A DNA stretch of 64,000 nt from Flavobacterium dauae (lineage in GTDB: Bacteria > Bacteroidota > Bacteroidia > Flavobacteriales > Flavobacteriaceae): positions 2,108,001 to 2,172,000 of the forward strand of contig NZ_CP130821.1 in assembly GCF_004151275.2 (NCBI RefSeq). The letters run 5' to 3'. Below the pieces are notes generated by a model, which was not told the origin of the DNA, did not search any database, and saw nothing but the letters and a program-made list of their open reading frames with translations. Positions within the stretch are counted from its first letter, which is position 1. Each line of letters begins with the position of its first letter. Below, one piece after another: positions 1 through 10,635 of this stretch. The position numbers and the translations under genes are program-made.

Positions 1-1
1 C

Positions 2-889
2 GGAAAACCACTAGGCATTGCTCCTATTGTATTAGTGAATCATGCACTTACCGGAAATAGTTTGGTTTCAGGAACTTCGGGTTGGTGGAATCAATTGATT
101 GGAAAAAACTTAACCATTAATACCGAACGTTTTACCATTCTTGCTTTTGATATTCCCGGAAATGGTTACGACAATAAAATCGAAAATCTAATTACAAATT
201 ATAAGGATTTTAGCACTAAAATAATCGCACAATTGTTCTGGAAAGCCTTGGAGAAATTAAACATTTCAGAATTATTTGCCATTATTGGTGGAAGTTTAGG
301 CGGAGCAATTGCTTGGGAAATGATCTTTCTTCAACCAAATAAAATCGAATTATTGATTCCGATTGCGTGTAATTATAAAGCCTCGGATTGGTTAATTGGT
401 AATGTTTTAGTTCAGGATTCTATTTTAAATCATTCATCAAATCCTATTGAAGATGCTCGAATGCACGCAATGCTTTTGTACAGAACGCCCGAATCTTTTC
501 AAGCAAAATTCCAAAATAAATACGATGATTCACACCAATCTTTTCAAGTAGAAAGCTGGTTAAATTATCACGGAAAAGCTTTAAAAGATCGATTCAAACT
601 CGATTCATATAAATTAATGAATCATCTTTTAAAAACCATTGGTCAAGATATTTCGAAAGACGATTTCAACAATTTCCTTCAAAATACCAACACTAAAATT
701 CAAATAATTTCGGTGAATTCAGATTATATGTTCACAGAAAAAGAACAAAATAGAACCTATCAATTTATAAAAAAACACTATCCAAATATACAATACAGCA
801 TCATAGAATCGATTCACGGACACGATGCTTTTTTAATAGAATACGAACAATTAGATCAAATTTTAAAAAAACATTTTAAAAAAACATAA
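2..889 (+). CDS. metX: Homoserine O-acetyltransferase-like alpha/beta hydrolase (5' end outside window)
   Basis: The reading frame is open from base 2 and has no convincing start inside the window, so the gene begins upstream. The product looks like the MetX acyltransferase family, which activates homoserine (acetyl-CoA donor) for methionine synthesis. Visible motifs are NHALTGNS near the left edge, the nucleophile elbow GGSLGG (Ser codon 293-295), and a late Asp (NSDYMF) and His (IHGHDAF) that complete the Ser-Asp-His triad. The stop is one base before the aspartokinase gene, so the two are almost certainly co-transcribed. Whether acetyl or succinyl is transferred cannot be settled from the sequence; acetyl is usual in this phylum. 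Confidence 0.88.
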   Translation, partial: GKPLGIAPIVLVNHALTGNSLVSGTSGWWNQLIGKNLTINTERFTILAFDIPGNGYDNKIENLITNYKDFSTKIIAQLFWKALEKLNISELFAIIGGSLGGAIAWEMIFLQPNKIELLIPIACNYKASDWLIGNVLVQDSILNHSSNPIEDARMHAMLLYRTPESFQAKFQNKYDDSHQSFQVESWLNYHGKALKDRFKLDSYKLMNHLLKTIGQDISKDDFNNFLQNTNTKIQIISVNSDYMFTEKEQNRTYQFIKKHYPNIQYSIIESIHGHDAFLIEYEQLDQILKKHFKKT

Positions 890-890
890 C

Positions 891-3293
891 ATGAAAATTA
901 TAAAGTTTGGCGGAAAATCATTGGCAACGCTGCACAAAAACGCCCATTTATTCCAAATCATAGAAAAAAACTTGAATTTATCGGCACTGATTATTGTGGT
1001 TTCGGCAATAGGAAACACAACCGATTTATTGTTAGAATTATTACAAAAAGCGAAAAATCAACTTCCTTATAATGATACGTTAGAAGAATTAAAGAGATTG
1101 AATTTTTATCCAAAAATTGATACCGAAGAGCATTTTAAGTTGATAGAAAACATTTTGCAAGGCGTTTCGCTTATTCAGGATTTTAGTCCAAAAGTACAAG
1201 ATTTGTTAGTTGCACAAGGCGAATTAATCAGTTCAAAAGTAGTAACTCAGCTTCTTTTAAATCAAAATTTACAGGCAACTTTCCTAAACAGTACACAGCT
1301 AATTAAAACCGATGCTTATTTTACAGCAGCAAACGTAAACGAAACATTGACCGAAATCGAAATTCAAGACTTTTTACAGAGATATTCAAACAACAAATTG
1401 ATTGTTTTAGGCGGATTTATTGGAAGTACGACAGAAAACGAAATCACAACTTTAGGAAGAAACGGAAGCAATCTTACCGCTGCATTATTCGCGAAATACG
1501 CAAATGCCGAAGAATTTTTAAACTTTACGCACGTTGACGGAATTTACACCGCAAATCCGGAATGGGTAGCTTCTGCCAAACGAATTGAACAATTAAATTA
1601 CAGCGAAGCTAACGAATTAGCAACTTTTGGAGCGTCAATTCTTCATGCAAAAACCATTGTTCCGTTAATTGAAAAGAAAATTCCTTTACGAATTTTAAAT
1701 ACCTTGAATCCTGAAAGCACGGGAACATTAATTTCTGCCGAACCAACGCCAAACGGAGTAAAATCGTTAACGGTTCTTCAAAATGTTGCCTTAATTAATT
1801 TTCATGGAAAGGGTTTGTTTGGAAAAGTAGGTGTCGATGCTCGAATTTTCAATGCGTTGGCAAAAAACAACATCAGCGTAAGCGTTATTTCTCAAGGTTC
1901 GTCTGAACGCGGATTGGGATTTGTTGTAAATGATACTGAAGCTACTGTTGCAAAAGAACTTTTAGAACAAGAATTTCAGCACGATTTTTATACAAAAGAT
2001 GTCGAAAACATCAGTATTAACAACAATATTGCCGTAGTTTCAATCATTGGACAGGATCTAAAATCGTTTCACAAACCTTACAGCGCGTTGGTAAAAAACG
2101 GCATTGTGCCTATCCTTTTCAACAATTCGGTTTCGGGAAAAAACATCAGTTTGGTGATCGAAAAAGAACAATTTAAAAAGGCATTACACGTAATTCACGG
2201 ACAAATTTTCGGAGTAAATAAAACAGTAAATATCGCGGTTGTTGGCAAAGGAACTGTAGGCAGCGTGTTAATTGATCAAATTATTGCTTCAAAAAATCAG
2301 ATTGCCGAACGTAAAAATATCGATTTAAACATTTTTGCAATTGCAAATTCACATTCGGTTTACTTCAGTACAAACGGTTTCAACGCCAATTGGCAAAATC
2401 AGTTCAATACACCGCAACCAAATTCGCTTTCGTCTATCATCGACTATGCAAAAGAGCATCATTTAGAAAATTTAATTTTAATTGATAATACGGCGGCAGA
2501 ATCGCTTCCAAACCGATATAATGATTTTATTGATAATGGATTTGATATCGTTTCATCGAACAAAATTGCAAACACGCTTTCGTTTGAATTTTATAAAAAT
2601 TTGCGTAAGAATTTAAAGAAAAATCAGAAACAATATTTATACGAAACCAATGTTGGTGCGGGTTTACCTTTGATAGATAATATAAAATTACTGCATTTGT
2701 CGGGCGAAAATATTACCAAAATAAAAGGAGTTTTTTCGGGAACGTTGAGTTATATTTTTAATCTTTTTTCGGTTGAAAACAAACCGTTTTCTGAAGTTTT
2801 AAGAGCAGCAATCGAAAAAGGATTCACCGAACCCGATCCTCGTGATGATTTATCTGGAACCGATGTTGCCCGTAAATTATTGATTCTTGCCCGTGAATTA
2901 GATTTAGAAAATGAACTGCAAGATATATCCATTCAAAACTTGATTCCTACTGAATTTCAATCATTAACCGTTCAAGAATTTTTAGAACAGTTAAGCGGTT
3001 TAAATAATCATTACGATGAATTAAAACAGCAGTTAAAAGCGAATGAAGTTTTGCGTTACGTTGGCGAATTATCGGGAGATTTACAGCAACAAAAAGGAGT
3101 TTTAGAAACAAAATTGATAAAAGTGGATAAAAATTCTGCTTTGGGGCAATTATCTGGATCTGACAGTATTTTCGAGATTTATACAGAATCTTACGGTGAC
3201 AGACCGATTATTATTCAAGGAGCCGGGGCTGGCGCACAAGTTACCGCTCGTGGCGTTTTTGGGGATATTTTACGTTTAGCAGAAAAAAAATAA
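891..3293 (+). CDS. thrA: Bifunctional aspartokinase / homoserine dehydrogenase
   Basis: This 800-residue protein carries out the first and third steps from aspartate to homoserine. The N-terminal aspartokinase opens with KIIKFGGKSLA and continues to about residue 290, followed by an ACT regulatory stretch (about 300-440). The NAD(P)-binding homoserine dehydrogenase begins near residue 447 with VAVVGKGTVGS and includes the signatures GAGLPLIDNI and FTEPDPRDDLSGTDVARK. The length matches the fused ThrA/MetL family. Its position between the acyltransferase and the sulfhydrylase means that homoserine is made and used within one operon. End-product inhibition through the ACT domains is expected from the family; which amino acid acts is not visible. 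Confidence 0.95.
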   Translation: MKIIKFGGKSLATLHKNAHLFQIIEKNLNLSALIIVVSAIGNTTDLLLELLQKAKNQLPYNDTLEELKRLNFYPKIDTEEHFKLIENILQGVSLIQDFSPKVQDLLVAQGELISSKVVTQLLLNQNLQATFLNSTQLIKTDAYFTAANVNETLTEIEIQDFLQRYSNNKLIVLGGFIGSTTENEITTLGRNGSNLTAALFAKYANAEEFLNFTHVDGIYTANPEWVASAKRIEQLNYSEANELATFGASILHAKTIVPLIEKKIPLRILNTLNPESTGTLISAEPTPNGVKSLTVLQNVALINFHGKGLFGKVGVDARIFNALAKNNISVSVISQGSSERGLGFVVNDTEATVAKELLEQEFQHDFYTKDVENISINNNIAVVSIIGQDLKSFHKPYSALVKNGIVPILFNNSVSGKNISLVIEKEQFKKALHVIHGQIFGVNKTVNIAVVGKGTVGSVLIDQIIASKNQIAERKNIDLNIFAIANSHSVYFSTNGFNANWQNQFNTPQPNSLSSIIDYAKEHHLENLILIDNTAAESLPNRYNDFIDNGFDIVSSNKIANTLSFEFYKNLRKNLKKNQKQYLYETNVGAGLPLIDNIKLLHLSGENITKIKGVFSGTLSYIFNLFSVENKPFSEVLRAAIEKGFTEPDPRDDLSGTDVARKLLILARELDLENELQDISIQNLIPTEFQSLTVQEFLEQLSGLNNHYDELKQQLKANEVLRYVGELSGDLQQQKGVLETKLIKVDKNSALGQLSGSDSIFEIYTESYGDRPIIIQGAGAGAQVTARGVFGDILRLAEKK

Positions 3294-3308
3294 TACAACA
3301 AGAATTTA

Positions 3309-3372
3309 CGTCAGTTCGAGCTTGTCGAGAACTTCTCGATACGGTTTTTCCATAAACCTACTCGAAGTGACG
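3309..3372. repeat. Dispersed intergenic inverted repeat, family A copy 1
   Basis: An inverted repeat whose arms read CGTCAGTTCGAG and CTCGAAGTGACG, enclosing a TCGAGAACTTCTCGAT core. It fills most of the 115-base gap between the aspartokinase and sulfhydrylase genes. Related copies lie at 34548, 34807 and 44249. The RNA would fold into a long hairpin inside the operon transcript, but there is no T-run and it does not look like a terminator. Confidence 0.75.
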
Positions 3373-3408
3373 CTATGACAGTTAATTGTCATTTAATTTA
3401 AGAGTAAA

Positions 3409-4566
3409 ATGAAAAAAGAAACATTAGCAATAAGAAATCAAACCGAACGCACCCAGTATTTAGAACACAGCACTCCATTATTTTTAACATCGAGCTTTGT
3501 TTTTGAAGATGCAGAAGATATGCGTGCATCGTTCGCAGAAGAAAAAGACCGAAACATTTATTCGCGCTTTAGCAACCCAAATGTATCCGAATTTATAGAA
3601 AAAATGGTATTGCTTGAAAATGCTGAAGCCGGTGTTGGCTTTGCAACCGGAATGGCAGCGGTTTACAACACGTTGGTTACCTTTTTAAACAGCGGCGATC
3701 ACATTGTTTCTGCAAGCAGCGTTTTTGGTTCAACGCATACTTTGTTTACCAAATATCTGCCGAAATGGAATATTGAAACTACGTATTTCAACATCAGCGA
3801 ACCGGAAACTATTGAGACTAAAATACAGTCGAACACCAAAATATTGTTTGTTGAAACACCTACAAATCCTGGAGTTGAAATAATTGATTTGGAATTTTTG
3901 GGCGATTTGGCTAAAAAGCACAACCTTGTATTAATTGTTGATAATACATTCGCAACCCCAATTATTCAAAACCCGATTGATTTTGGTGCACATTTAGTTA
4001 TTCACTCGGCTACAAAATTAATCGATGGTCAAGGCAGAGCTTTAGGCGGTGTAACTGTTGGTTCAAAAGAATTGATACGCGAAATTTATCTATTTTCTCG
4101 CAACACAGGTCCGTCATTAGCACCTTTTAACGCGTGGCTTTTCTCTAAAAGTCTGGAAACACTATCAATCAGAGTAGAAAAACACAGCGAAAACGCTTTG
4201 AAAGTTGCTCAATTTTTAGAAAGTCATCCAGCTGTTTCAAGTGTAAAATATCCTTTTTTACCATCACATCCGCAGTATCAAATCGCAAAAAAACAAATGA
4301 AGTTGGGTGGCAACATCATTGCTTTTGAATTAAACGGAGGAAAAGATGCCGGAAAAAAGTTTATCGATTCTATAAAACTGTTTTCCATTTCGGCAAACTT
4401 GGGCGATACACGCACCATTGTCACGCATCCGGCAACCTCAACACACAGTAAATTAAACGCAACCGAACTTGCCGAAGCCAATTTGACTGAAGGTTTGATA
4501 CGGATTTCGGTTGGTTTAGAACATATCGACGATATTATTACCGAACTAAATACCACCTTTTTATAA
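3409..4566 (+). CDS. O-acyl-homoserine sulfhydrylase / Cys-Met metabolism PLP enzyme
   Basis: A 385-residue PLP enzyme of the Cys/Met metabolism family. The PLP lysine is K203 in [19 protein letters not shown] and VDNTFATP are also family signatures. The family contains MetZ (direct sulfhydrylation), MetB and MetY. The length fits MetZ/MetB better than MetY, and the neighbouring acyltransferase and MetH suggest homocysteine formation from acyl-homoserine and sulfide. Its stop overlaps the ATG of metH by one base, so translation is coupled. The exact substrate cannot be read from sequence, so no symbol is given. Confidence 0.88.
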   Translation: MKKETLAIRNQTERTQYLEHSTPLFLTSSFVFEDAEDMRASFAEEKDRNIYSRFSNPNVSEFIEKMVLLENAEAGVGFATGMAAVYNTLVTFLNSGDHIVSASSVFGSTHTLFTKYLPKWNIETTYFNISEPETIETKIQSNTKILFVETPTNPGVEIIDLEFLGDLAKKHNLVLIVDNTFATPIIQNPIDFGAHLVIHSATKLIDGQGRALGGVTVGSKELIREIYLFSRNTGPSLAPFNAWLFSKSLETLSIRVEKHSENALKVAQFLESHPAVSSVKYPFLPSHPQYQIAKKQMKLGGNIIAFELNGGKDAGKKFIDSIKLFSISANLGDTRTIVTHPATSTHSKLNATELAEANLTEGLIRISVGLEHIDDIITELNTTFL

Positions 4567-7500
4567 TGGAAACGCTCTGTAAAAAAACATCTATTTCAGA
4601 AATTATTAAGCACCGAACGTTGGTACTTGATGGCGCTATGGGAACTATGTTGCAGGCATATCAGTTTTCCGAAGAAGATTTTCGCGGCACACAGTTTCAA
4701 GATTTTCAACATCCGTTAAAAGGCAACAACGATTTACTTTCGATCACGCAACCAGAAGCAGTTAAAGAAGTCCATAGAAAATATTTGCAGGCTGGTGCCG
4801 ACATAGTAGAAACCAACACATTTTCTTCTACAACCATTGGTATGGCTGATTATTATCTGGAAGATTATGTGTATCAGTTGAATTATCAGTCGGCTAAAAT
4901 TGCCCGAGAAGTTTGTGACGAGTTCGATATTATTACTCCCGATAAACCGCGATTTGTCGCAGGATCTATTGGTCCTACGAATCGTACAGCATCTATGAGT
5001 CCCGATGTGAACAATCCCGGTTATCGTGTCATTACGTTCGAAGATTTGCGTGTAGCTTACAAACAGCAGGTTGAAGCGTTGATTGACGGTGGTTGCGATT
5101 TGCTTTTGGTGGAAACTATTTTTGATACGTTGAATGCAAAAGCGGCTTTATTTGCGATTGAAGAAGTAAAAATCGAACGTAATATCGATATTCCAATCAT
5201 GGTTTCTGGTACGATTACCGATGCTTCTGGTAGAACATTATCCGGGCAAACAGTTGATGCTTTTTTAATTTCGATTTCGCATATTCCACTGTTAAGTATT
5301 GGTTTCAACTGTGCTTTGGGAGCCGAACAGTTAAAACCTTATTTAAAGCAATTGGCACAGCATACATCGGTAAATATTTCGGCGCATCCGAATGCCGGTT
5401 TGCCGAATGCTTTTGGCGAATACGATCAGTCGCCCGAAGAAATGCAACAGTTAATTGCCGATTTTTTAAAGGAAGATCTCGTACAGATTATTGGTGGCTG
5501 CTGTGGAACAAACCCAGATCATATCCGTTTAATTACCGATGCCGTTACACAATACAACGCTTTAAGAAACAATGTGGCGGTTAATGAAATAAAACCGCAG
5601 CCCATTTTAACGCTTTCGGGTTTAGAACCGCTTTTTGTTACAAAAGAATCGAATTTTATCAATATTGGAGAACGTACTAACGTAACCGGTTCTCGAAAAT
5701 TCCTTCGATTGATTAAAGAAGAAAAGTTTAATGAAGCTTTAGATATTGCCCGATTACAAGTTGAAAACGGTGCGCAGATCATCGACATCAACATGGACGA
5801 AGGCATGTTAGACGGTAAACAAGCAATGGTTAATTTTTTAAACCTGATCGCTTCTGAACCTGATATTGCCCGAGTTCCAATAATGATTGACAGTTCTAAA
5901 TGGGAAATCATCGAAGCCGGCTTGCAGACTATTCAAGGTAAGGGCGTTGTAAATTCCATCAGTTTAAAAGAAGGCGAAGAACTTTTTATTCATCATGCCA
6001 ATTTAATTAAACGTTATGGCGCAGCGGTTGTGGTAATGGCGTTTGATGAAGCTGGTCAGGCTGATACCTATCAAAGGCGAATTGATATCTGTAAAAGATC
6101 GTATGATATTCTGGTTCATCAAGTTGGTTTTCCTCCGCAAGATATTATTTTCGATCCAAATATATTCCCAGTAGCTACAGGAATGGAAGAGCACAACAAC
6201 AATGCACTCGATTTCTTCTTGGCAACAAAATGGATTCGTGAAAACCTGCCGTATGCAAATGTTTCGGGTGGTGTAAGTAATGTTTCGTTTTCTTTTCGTG
6301 GGAACGATCGTGTGCGCGAAGCTATGCATGCGGCTTTTTTGTATCACGCCGTTCAACATGGTATGAACATGGGAATTGTAAATCCTGAATTGTTAGAAAT
6401 TTACGATGAAGTTAACCCGGAATTGCTTGTTTTTGTTGAAGATGTGCTGTTAAACCGACGAAACGATGCTACCGAACGATTGCTTGATTTTGCCGAACAT
6501 TTAAAAAGCGAAACCAAATTTAAAGAAGAAAAAGTTCTAGAATGGCGGTCGCACGCTTTGCAAGAGCGTATCACGCATGCCTTGGTTAAAGGAATTGAAG
6601 AATTTATTAATGACGATGTAGAGGAAGCCCGACAAATCGTTGACCGACCAATTCAGGTGATTGAACAGCACTTAATGAACGGAATGAACATTGTGGGCGA
6701 TTTGTTTGGCTCGGGAAAAATGTTTTTGCCGCAGGTTGTAAAATCGGCTCGAGTAATGAAAAAAGCAGTGGCTTATCTGCTGCCTTTTATCGAAGAGGAA
6801 AAATTGAAAAACGGAGTTACAAATAATTCATCGGCTGGTAAAGTTTTAATGGCAACCGTTCGTGGCGATGTGCACGATATTGGTAAAAATATTGTTGCAG
6901 TGGTTTTGGCTTGTAACAATTTCGAAATTATAGATTTAGGTGTGATGGTTCCGCCCGAAAAAATTATCGAAACAGCTATTAAAGAACAAGTTGATGTAAT
7001 TGGTTTAAGCGGATTAATTACTCCATCGTTAGACGAAATGGTTTATTTAGCTAAAGAATTAGAAAAAATTGGAGTTAAAATTCCGGTAATGATTGGTGGA
7101 GCCACAACATCGCGTGCGCATACCGCCGTAAAAATTGCACCGGAATATACGCAAACTGTTGTTCATGTGAACGATGCATCGCGTGCGGTAACAGTGATTA
7201 ACAATTTATTGCAACCCGATAAAAACAAAATTTATAAAGAAGACATTCGGGCGGAATATGAAAAATTACGACACGATTTCTTAAGCAGAGCACGTGACAA
7301 AAAATATTTATCTATTGCCGATGCCCGTAAGAATAAATACAAAATAGATTGGGATTCGCAGCAAATTGTAAAACCTAATTTTCTTGGTAAAAAGCAGGTT
7401 GGCGTAGAATTATCGGAATTGGTTCCATATATAGATTGGACACCTTTTTTTAGATCTTGGCAGTTGTTTGGAAAATATCCTGAGATTTTAACCGATGATA

Positions 7501-8273
7501 TTGTGGGCGAACAAGCAACGATTTTGTTTGCCGAAGCACAGGAAATGTTGAAAAAAATTATTTCAGAAAAATGGTTTGAAGCCAAAGGGATTATCGGGAT
7601 TTACAAAGCCAACCAGGTGAATGATGATGATGTTGAATTGATAGATGAAAATGATAAAGCCATCGCTACATTGCTAACTCTTCGTCAGCAGGCTCATAAA
7701 TCGGGCAGTGTACCAAATATTGCCTTGGCAGATTTTATCGCACCAAAATCATCAGGAATAAACGATTATGTCGGTTTGTTTTGTGTAAGTACCGGTTTTG
7801 GTGTTGATGAAAAAGCAAAAGATTATGAAAACGCTCAAGACGATTACAACTCTATTATGGTTAAAGCATTGGGAGATCGTTTGGCTGAAGCTTTTGCGGA
7901 ATATCTGCACGAAAAAGTCCGTAAAGAAATTTGGGGTTATTCGGTTTCGGAACAATTAACCAATGACGATTTAATTAAAGAATCGTACGAAGGTATTCGC
8001 CCGGCGCCTGGTTATCCGGCTTGTCCCGATCATTTGGAGAAAAATACGATTTGGGATGTTTTAAATGTTGCCGATGAAATTGGTGTAACATTAACCGAAA
8101 GTTTGGCAATGTGGCCGGCATCATCGGTTTCGGGATATTATTTTGGAAATAAAGAAGCGAAATATTTTGGCGTAGGGAAAATTAAAAACGATCAGGTGGA
8201 AGATTATGCCCGCAGACGAAACATCAGTTTTGAGGAAGCTGCCAAATGGCTTGCCCCAAATATTAATGAATAA
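4566..8273 (+). CDS. metH: Cobalamin-dependent methionine synthase
   Basis: A full-length 1235-residue MetH, which transfers the methyl group of 5-methyl-THF to homocysteine through methylcobalamin. The domains appear in order: a homocysteine domain ([10 protein letters not shown] near the start; zinc ligands in GFNCALG and [10 protein letters not shown]), a pterin domain ([14 protein letters not shown] near 375), a B12 domain with the axial histidine H770 in DVHDIGKN, and a C-terminal SAM activation domain ([14 protein letters not shown]). Some bacteria split off the first domain, but here all four are fused. The start overlaps the previous stop by one base. A cobalamin-independent MetE is not seen nearby, so methionine synthesis here depends on B12 unless MetE is elsewhere. 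Confidence 0.97.
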   Translation: METLCKKTSISEIIKHRTLVLDGAMGTMLQAYQFSEEDFRGTQFQDFQHPLKGNNDLLSITQPEAVKEVHRKYLQAGADIVETNTFSSTTIGMADYYLEDYVYQLNYQSAKIAREVCDEFDIITPDKPRFVAGSIGPTNRTASMSPDVNNPGYRVITFEDLRVAYKQQVEALIDGGCDLLLVETIFDTLNAKAALFAIEEVKIERNIDIPIMVSGTITDASGRTLSGQTVDAFLISISHIPLLSIGFNCALGAEQLKPYLKQLAQHTSVNISAHPNAGLPNAFGEYDQSPEEMQQLIADFLKEDLVQIIGGCCGTNPDHIRLITDAVTQYNALRNNVAVNEIKPQPILTLSGLEPLFVTKESNFINIGERTNVTGSRKFLRLIKEEKFNEALDIARLQVENGAQIIDINMDEGMLDGKQAMVNFLNLIASEPDIARVPIMIDSSKWEIIEAGLQTIQGKGVVNSISLKEGEELFIHHANLIKRYGAAVVVMAFDEAGQADTYQRRIDICKRSYDILVHQVGFPPQDIIFDPNIFPVATGMEEHNNNALDFFLATKWIRENLPYANVSGGVSNVSFSFRGNDRVREAMHAAFLYHAVQHGMNMGIVNPELLEIYDEVNPELLVFVEDVLLNRRNDATERLLDFAEHLKSETKFKEEKVLEWRSHALQERITHALVKGIEEFINDDVEEARQIVDRPIQVIEQHLMNGMNIVGDLFGSGKMFLPQVVKSARVMKKAVAYLLPFIEEEKLKNGVTNNSSAGKVLMATVRGDVHDIGKNIVAVVLACNNFEIIDLGVMVPPEKIIETAIKEQVDVIGLSGLITPSLDEMVYLAKELEKIGVKIPVMIGGATTSRAHTAVKIAPEYTQTVVHVNDASRAVTVINNLLQPDKNKIYKEDIRAEYEKLRHDFLSRARDKKYLSIADARKNKYKIDWDSQQIVKPNFLGKKQVGVELSELVPYIDWTPFFRSWQLFGKYPEILTDDIVGEQATILFAEAQEMLKKIISEKWFEAKGIIGIYKANQVNDDDVELIDENDKAIATLLTLRQQAHKSGSVPNIALADFIAPKSSGINDYVGLFCVSTGFGVDEKAKDYENAQDDYNSIMVKALGDRLAEAFAEYLHEKVRKEIWGYSVSEQLTNDDLIKESYEGIRPAPGYPACPDHLEKNTIWDVLNVADEIGVTLTESLAMWPASSVSGYYFGNKEAKYFGVGKIKNDQVEDYARRRNISFEEAAKWLAPNINE

Positions 8274-8347
8274 TCTTTGTAAGATGTATTTCCTAAAAGA
8301 TACAAAACATTATACACTATACAATAATACAAATATACAGTAAAAAA

Positions 8348-9304
8348 ATGAAAGTTACCGAACATATACAGAATGCCGACGAAAAAGCATTGTTTTCGTT
8401 TGAGATTTTACCGCCTTTGAAAGGGCAGAATATTCAATGTATTTTTGACACGATTGATCCGTTAATGGAATTTAATCCGCCGTTTATTGATGTTACTTAC
8501 CATCGTGAGGAATACACTTACAAAGATGTTGGAAATGGTTTGTTGGAGAAAAAAATCGTAAAAAAACGTCCGGGAACGGTTGGAATTTGTGCTGCCATTC
8601 AGAACAAATACAAGGTTGATGCCGTACCGCATATTTTGTGTGGCGGGTTTACGAAAGAAGATACCGAGAATTTTTTGATTGATTTGGATTTTTTAGGAAT
8701 TGACAACGTGGTTGCTTTGCGAGGCGATGCGGTTAAAAGCGAGATTTATTTTAAGGCTGAAAAAAACGGACACAGATATGCTTCGGAACTGGTAACGCAA
8801 ATTTCGGAACTGAACAACGGAATTTATTTAGATGATGAATTAGAAAATTCACACACGACCAATTTTTGCATAGGTGTTGGTGCGTATCCGGAAAAGCATA
8901 TGGAAGCTCCGAATTTTGATACCGATTTGCAATTTTTAAAGCAAAAAATTGATAAAGGTGCCGACTATATTGTTACGCAAATGTTTTTTGATAACTCAAA
9001 ATTTTTTGATTTTGTGGCAAAATGCAGAAAAGCAGGTATTAACGTGCCAATTATTCCGGGATTGAAACCGCTAACAACTAAAAGTCAGTTAAATATGATT
9101 CCGCATCGTTTTAAAGTGGATTTGCCAGATGCCTTGGTTATTGAAATTTTAAAGGCAAAAGACAACGAAGCCGTGAAACAAATTGGCATTGAATGGTGTA
9201 TTCAGCAAAGTAAAGAAATCATTACAGCGGGAATTCCTATTGTGCATTATTATTCTATGGGAAAATCGGATACGGTTAAAAGGGTTGCGAAAGAGGTTTT
9301 TTAA
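8348..9304 (+). CDS. metF: Methylenetetrahydrofolate reductase
   Basis: A 318-residue TIM-barrel flavoenzyme that makes the 5-methyl-THF used by MetH. Supporting motifs are FSFEILPP at the N-terminus, NVVALRGD near the middle, and KIDKGADYIVTQMFFDN, which is typical of MetF. The size is usual for bacterial MetF. It is the last gene of the methionine operon, 74 bases after metH, and is followed immediately by a strong hairpin terminator. Confidence 0.95.
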   Translation: MKVTEHIQNADEKALFSFEILPPLKGQNIQCIFDTIDPLMEFNPPFIDVTYHREEYTYKDVGNGLLEKKIVKKRPGTVGICAAIQNKYKVDAVPHILCGGFTKEDTENFLIDLDFLGIDNVVALRGDAVKSEIYFKAEKNGHRYASELVTQISELNNGIYLDDELENSHTTNFCIGVGAYPEKHMEAPNFDTDLQFLKQKIDKGADYIVTQMFFDNSKFFDFVAKCRKAGINVPIIPGLKPLTTKSQLNMIPHRFKVDLPDALVIEILKAKDNEAVKQIGIEWCIQQSKEIITAGIPIVHYYSMGKSDTVKRVAKEVF

Positions 9305-9331
9305 AAAAGCGGATTTAAAAAATCCGCTTTT
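9305..9331. terminator. Bidirectional terminator between metF and the convergent lipoprotein gene
   Basis: A perfect 12-base stem, AAAAGCGGATTT / AAATCCGCTTTT, with a 3-base loop. It has A and T tracts on both sides and begins directly after the metF stop. Confidence 0.9.
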
Positions 9332-9334
9332 AGT

Positions 9335-10273
9335 TTATTTTTTTGAGTAATAATATTTAGTTCTGTATCCTTCATCGTAACTTCCTGATTCAATTATTTC
9401 TGGATAAAAACTGCTATTCAACTGAATTTTTGAATGAAAGTTATCCGATGTTCCTGATGAAATATGTGAAAAACCACCATTATAAGTTCCAAATACTAAA
9501 AATGGATAAAAATTTTGTGGGAATAAATTATTGTAAGGATTACTAATGTTTATTGGATATTTATAAGTAATAACGTAAGGATTTGTACTATCAACGTGTT
9601 TTCTATTATAAGTGGTAATATTATTAAAACTATCTAGATTAATAACTTCTGTAGATGATAAATTGTTATCCACCTTATTCGTTATTTCAATCAGCGATTC
9701 TTTATAAACAAAATCTTTTGTACCATTGTAACTTCCTTCTTGATACTTTTCGGTTATTAGTTTATTATTAGAATAGACATACTCATAATTATACATCACA
9801 TCCTCAATACTGCCCGAAGATGAAAAACCTCTTTTAATTAAATTACCATTAGTGTCATAAAGAAAGTGACTTGAACCTTCAAATATTCCTTTTTTAGTTA
9901 ATTCTTCAGAAAAACTATTATCATAAGAATCAATTCGTCCAATTTTATTATCTGTGTTATATACAAATACTTGCGTTGTTCTTCCTGTTGGTTGTGGAGG
10001 GGATGGAGTTGCTAACGAAGAATTTGTTTTATTGCCATAATAATTTGAAACTCCTGTTTCAGGATTATATCTGAAATAAACGTATTCTACAATAGAATCT
10101 AATCGTAAATTTTCTGTTGGAGCTTGCAAATTCTTTGAAGCTTGATTAAAATAGGTTTTGTCTAATTCTTCAAAAGGGAATTTCACCTCAACAGGTTTGT
10201 CGTCTTCATGCTCATCAACAGTACAAGAAACAAAAGACACTACAGACAATAAAAGTAAGCACTTGTTTTTCAT
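9335..10273 (-). CDS. Secreted lipoprotein of unknown function
   Basis: A 312-residue protein with a lipoprotein signal peptide (KNKCLLLLSVVSFVSC), predicted to be cleaved before the Cys at about residue 17, followed by an acidic DEHEDDK tether. The body is rich in Asn, Tyr and Ser. It contains phrases such as YDTNGNLIKRGF and VYNTDNKIGRIDSYDN that resemble YD/Rhs-type beta-hairpin strands, as in many Bacteroidota DUF4595-like lipoproteins. No catalytic motif was found. It converges on metF, with which it shares a terminator, and is monocistronic. Confidence 0.75.
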   Translation of the reverse strand: MKNKCLLLLSVVSFVSCTVDEHEDDKPVEVKFPFEELDKTYFNQASKNLQAPTENLRLDSIVEYVYFRYNPETGVSNYYGNKTNSSLATPSPPQPTGRTTQVFVYNTDNKIGRIDSYDNSFSEELTKKGIFEGSSHFLYDTNGNLIKRGFSSSGSIEDVMYNYEYVYSNNKLITEKYQEGSYNGTKDFVYKESLIEITNKVDNNLSSTEVINLDSFNNITTYNRKHVDSTNPYVITYKYPINISNPYNNLFPQNFYPFLVFGTYNGGFSHISSGTSDNFHSKIQLNSSFYPEIIESGSYDEGYRTKYYYSKK

Positions 10274-10411
10274 AATATCATATTTTTTCTAAATTTAATA
10301 AAAAAATCATTAGTAACACTTATAAAATCATGTAAGGTTTTGTTTAAAAAGTGTAACATAAAAAAATATTTCTATTTCATCTTTGTCCGATAAATATAAA
10401 TCGGAATAATT

Positions 10412-10576
10412 ATGAATGAAAATATATTAATAATTGGCGGCTACGGAACTGTTGGTGGTGTAATAAGTAAACATTTATCGGGTTTATTTCCTCATAAAAT
10501 TGTTGTTGCGGGAATAAATTACAACAAAGCACAAAAACTGGCAAAGGAATTCATAAAAAGTTTTTTTAATTTTTAA
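10412..10576 (+). pseudogene. Truncated N-terminal fragment of a Rossmann-fold (saccharopine dehydrogenase-like) gene
   Basis: A 54-codon frame, ATG 10412 to TAA 10576. It encodes ILIIGGYGTVGGVISKHLSG followed by FPHKIVVAGINYNKAQKLA. The GGYGxVG loop and the following beta-strand VVAG-x-N are the first NAD(P)-binding unit of saccharopine-dehydrogenase-like reductases, which are normally above 350 residues. After residue 47 it runs into KSFFNF and stops. It is therefore most likely the remnant of a deleted gene; a real micro-protein is less likely. It is the only coding-like content in the 350-base gap between the lipoprotein and radical SAM genes. Confidence 0.65.
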
Positions 10577-10635
10577 ATGACATTTAGTGTCTTTCTTGCA
10601 TATTACTTTTAAACCAATGAAAATTGCGTATTAAA

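Noticed and set aside
5519..5911. 130-codon minus-strand frame
   Set aside because: It lies wholly inside metH in the antisense and has no recognisable domain.
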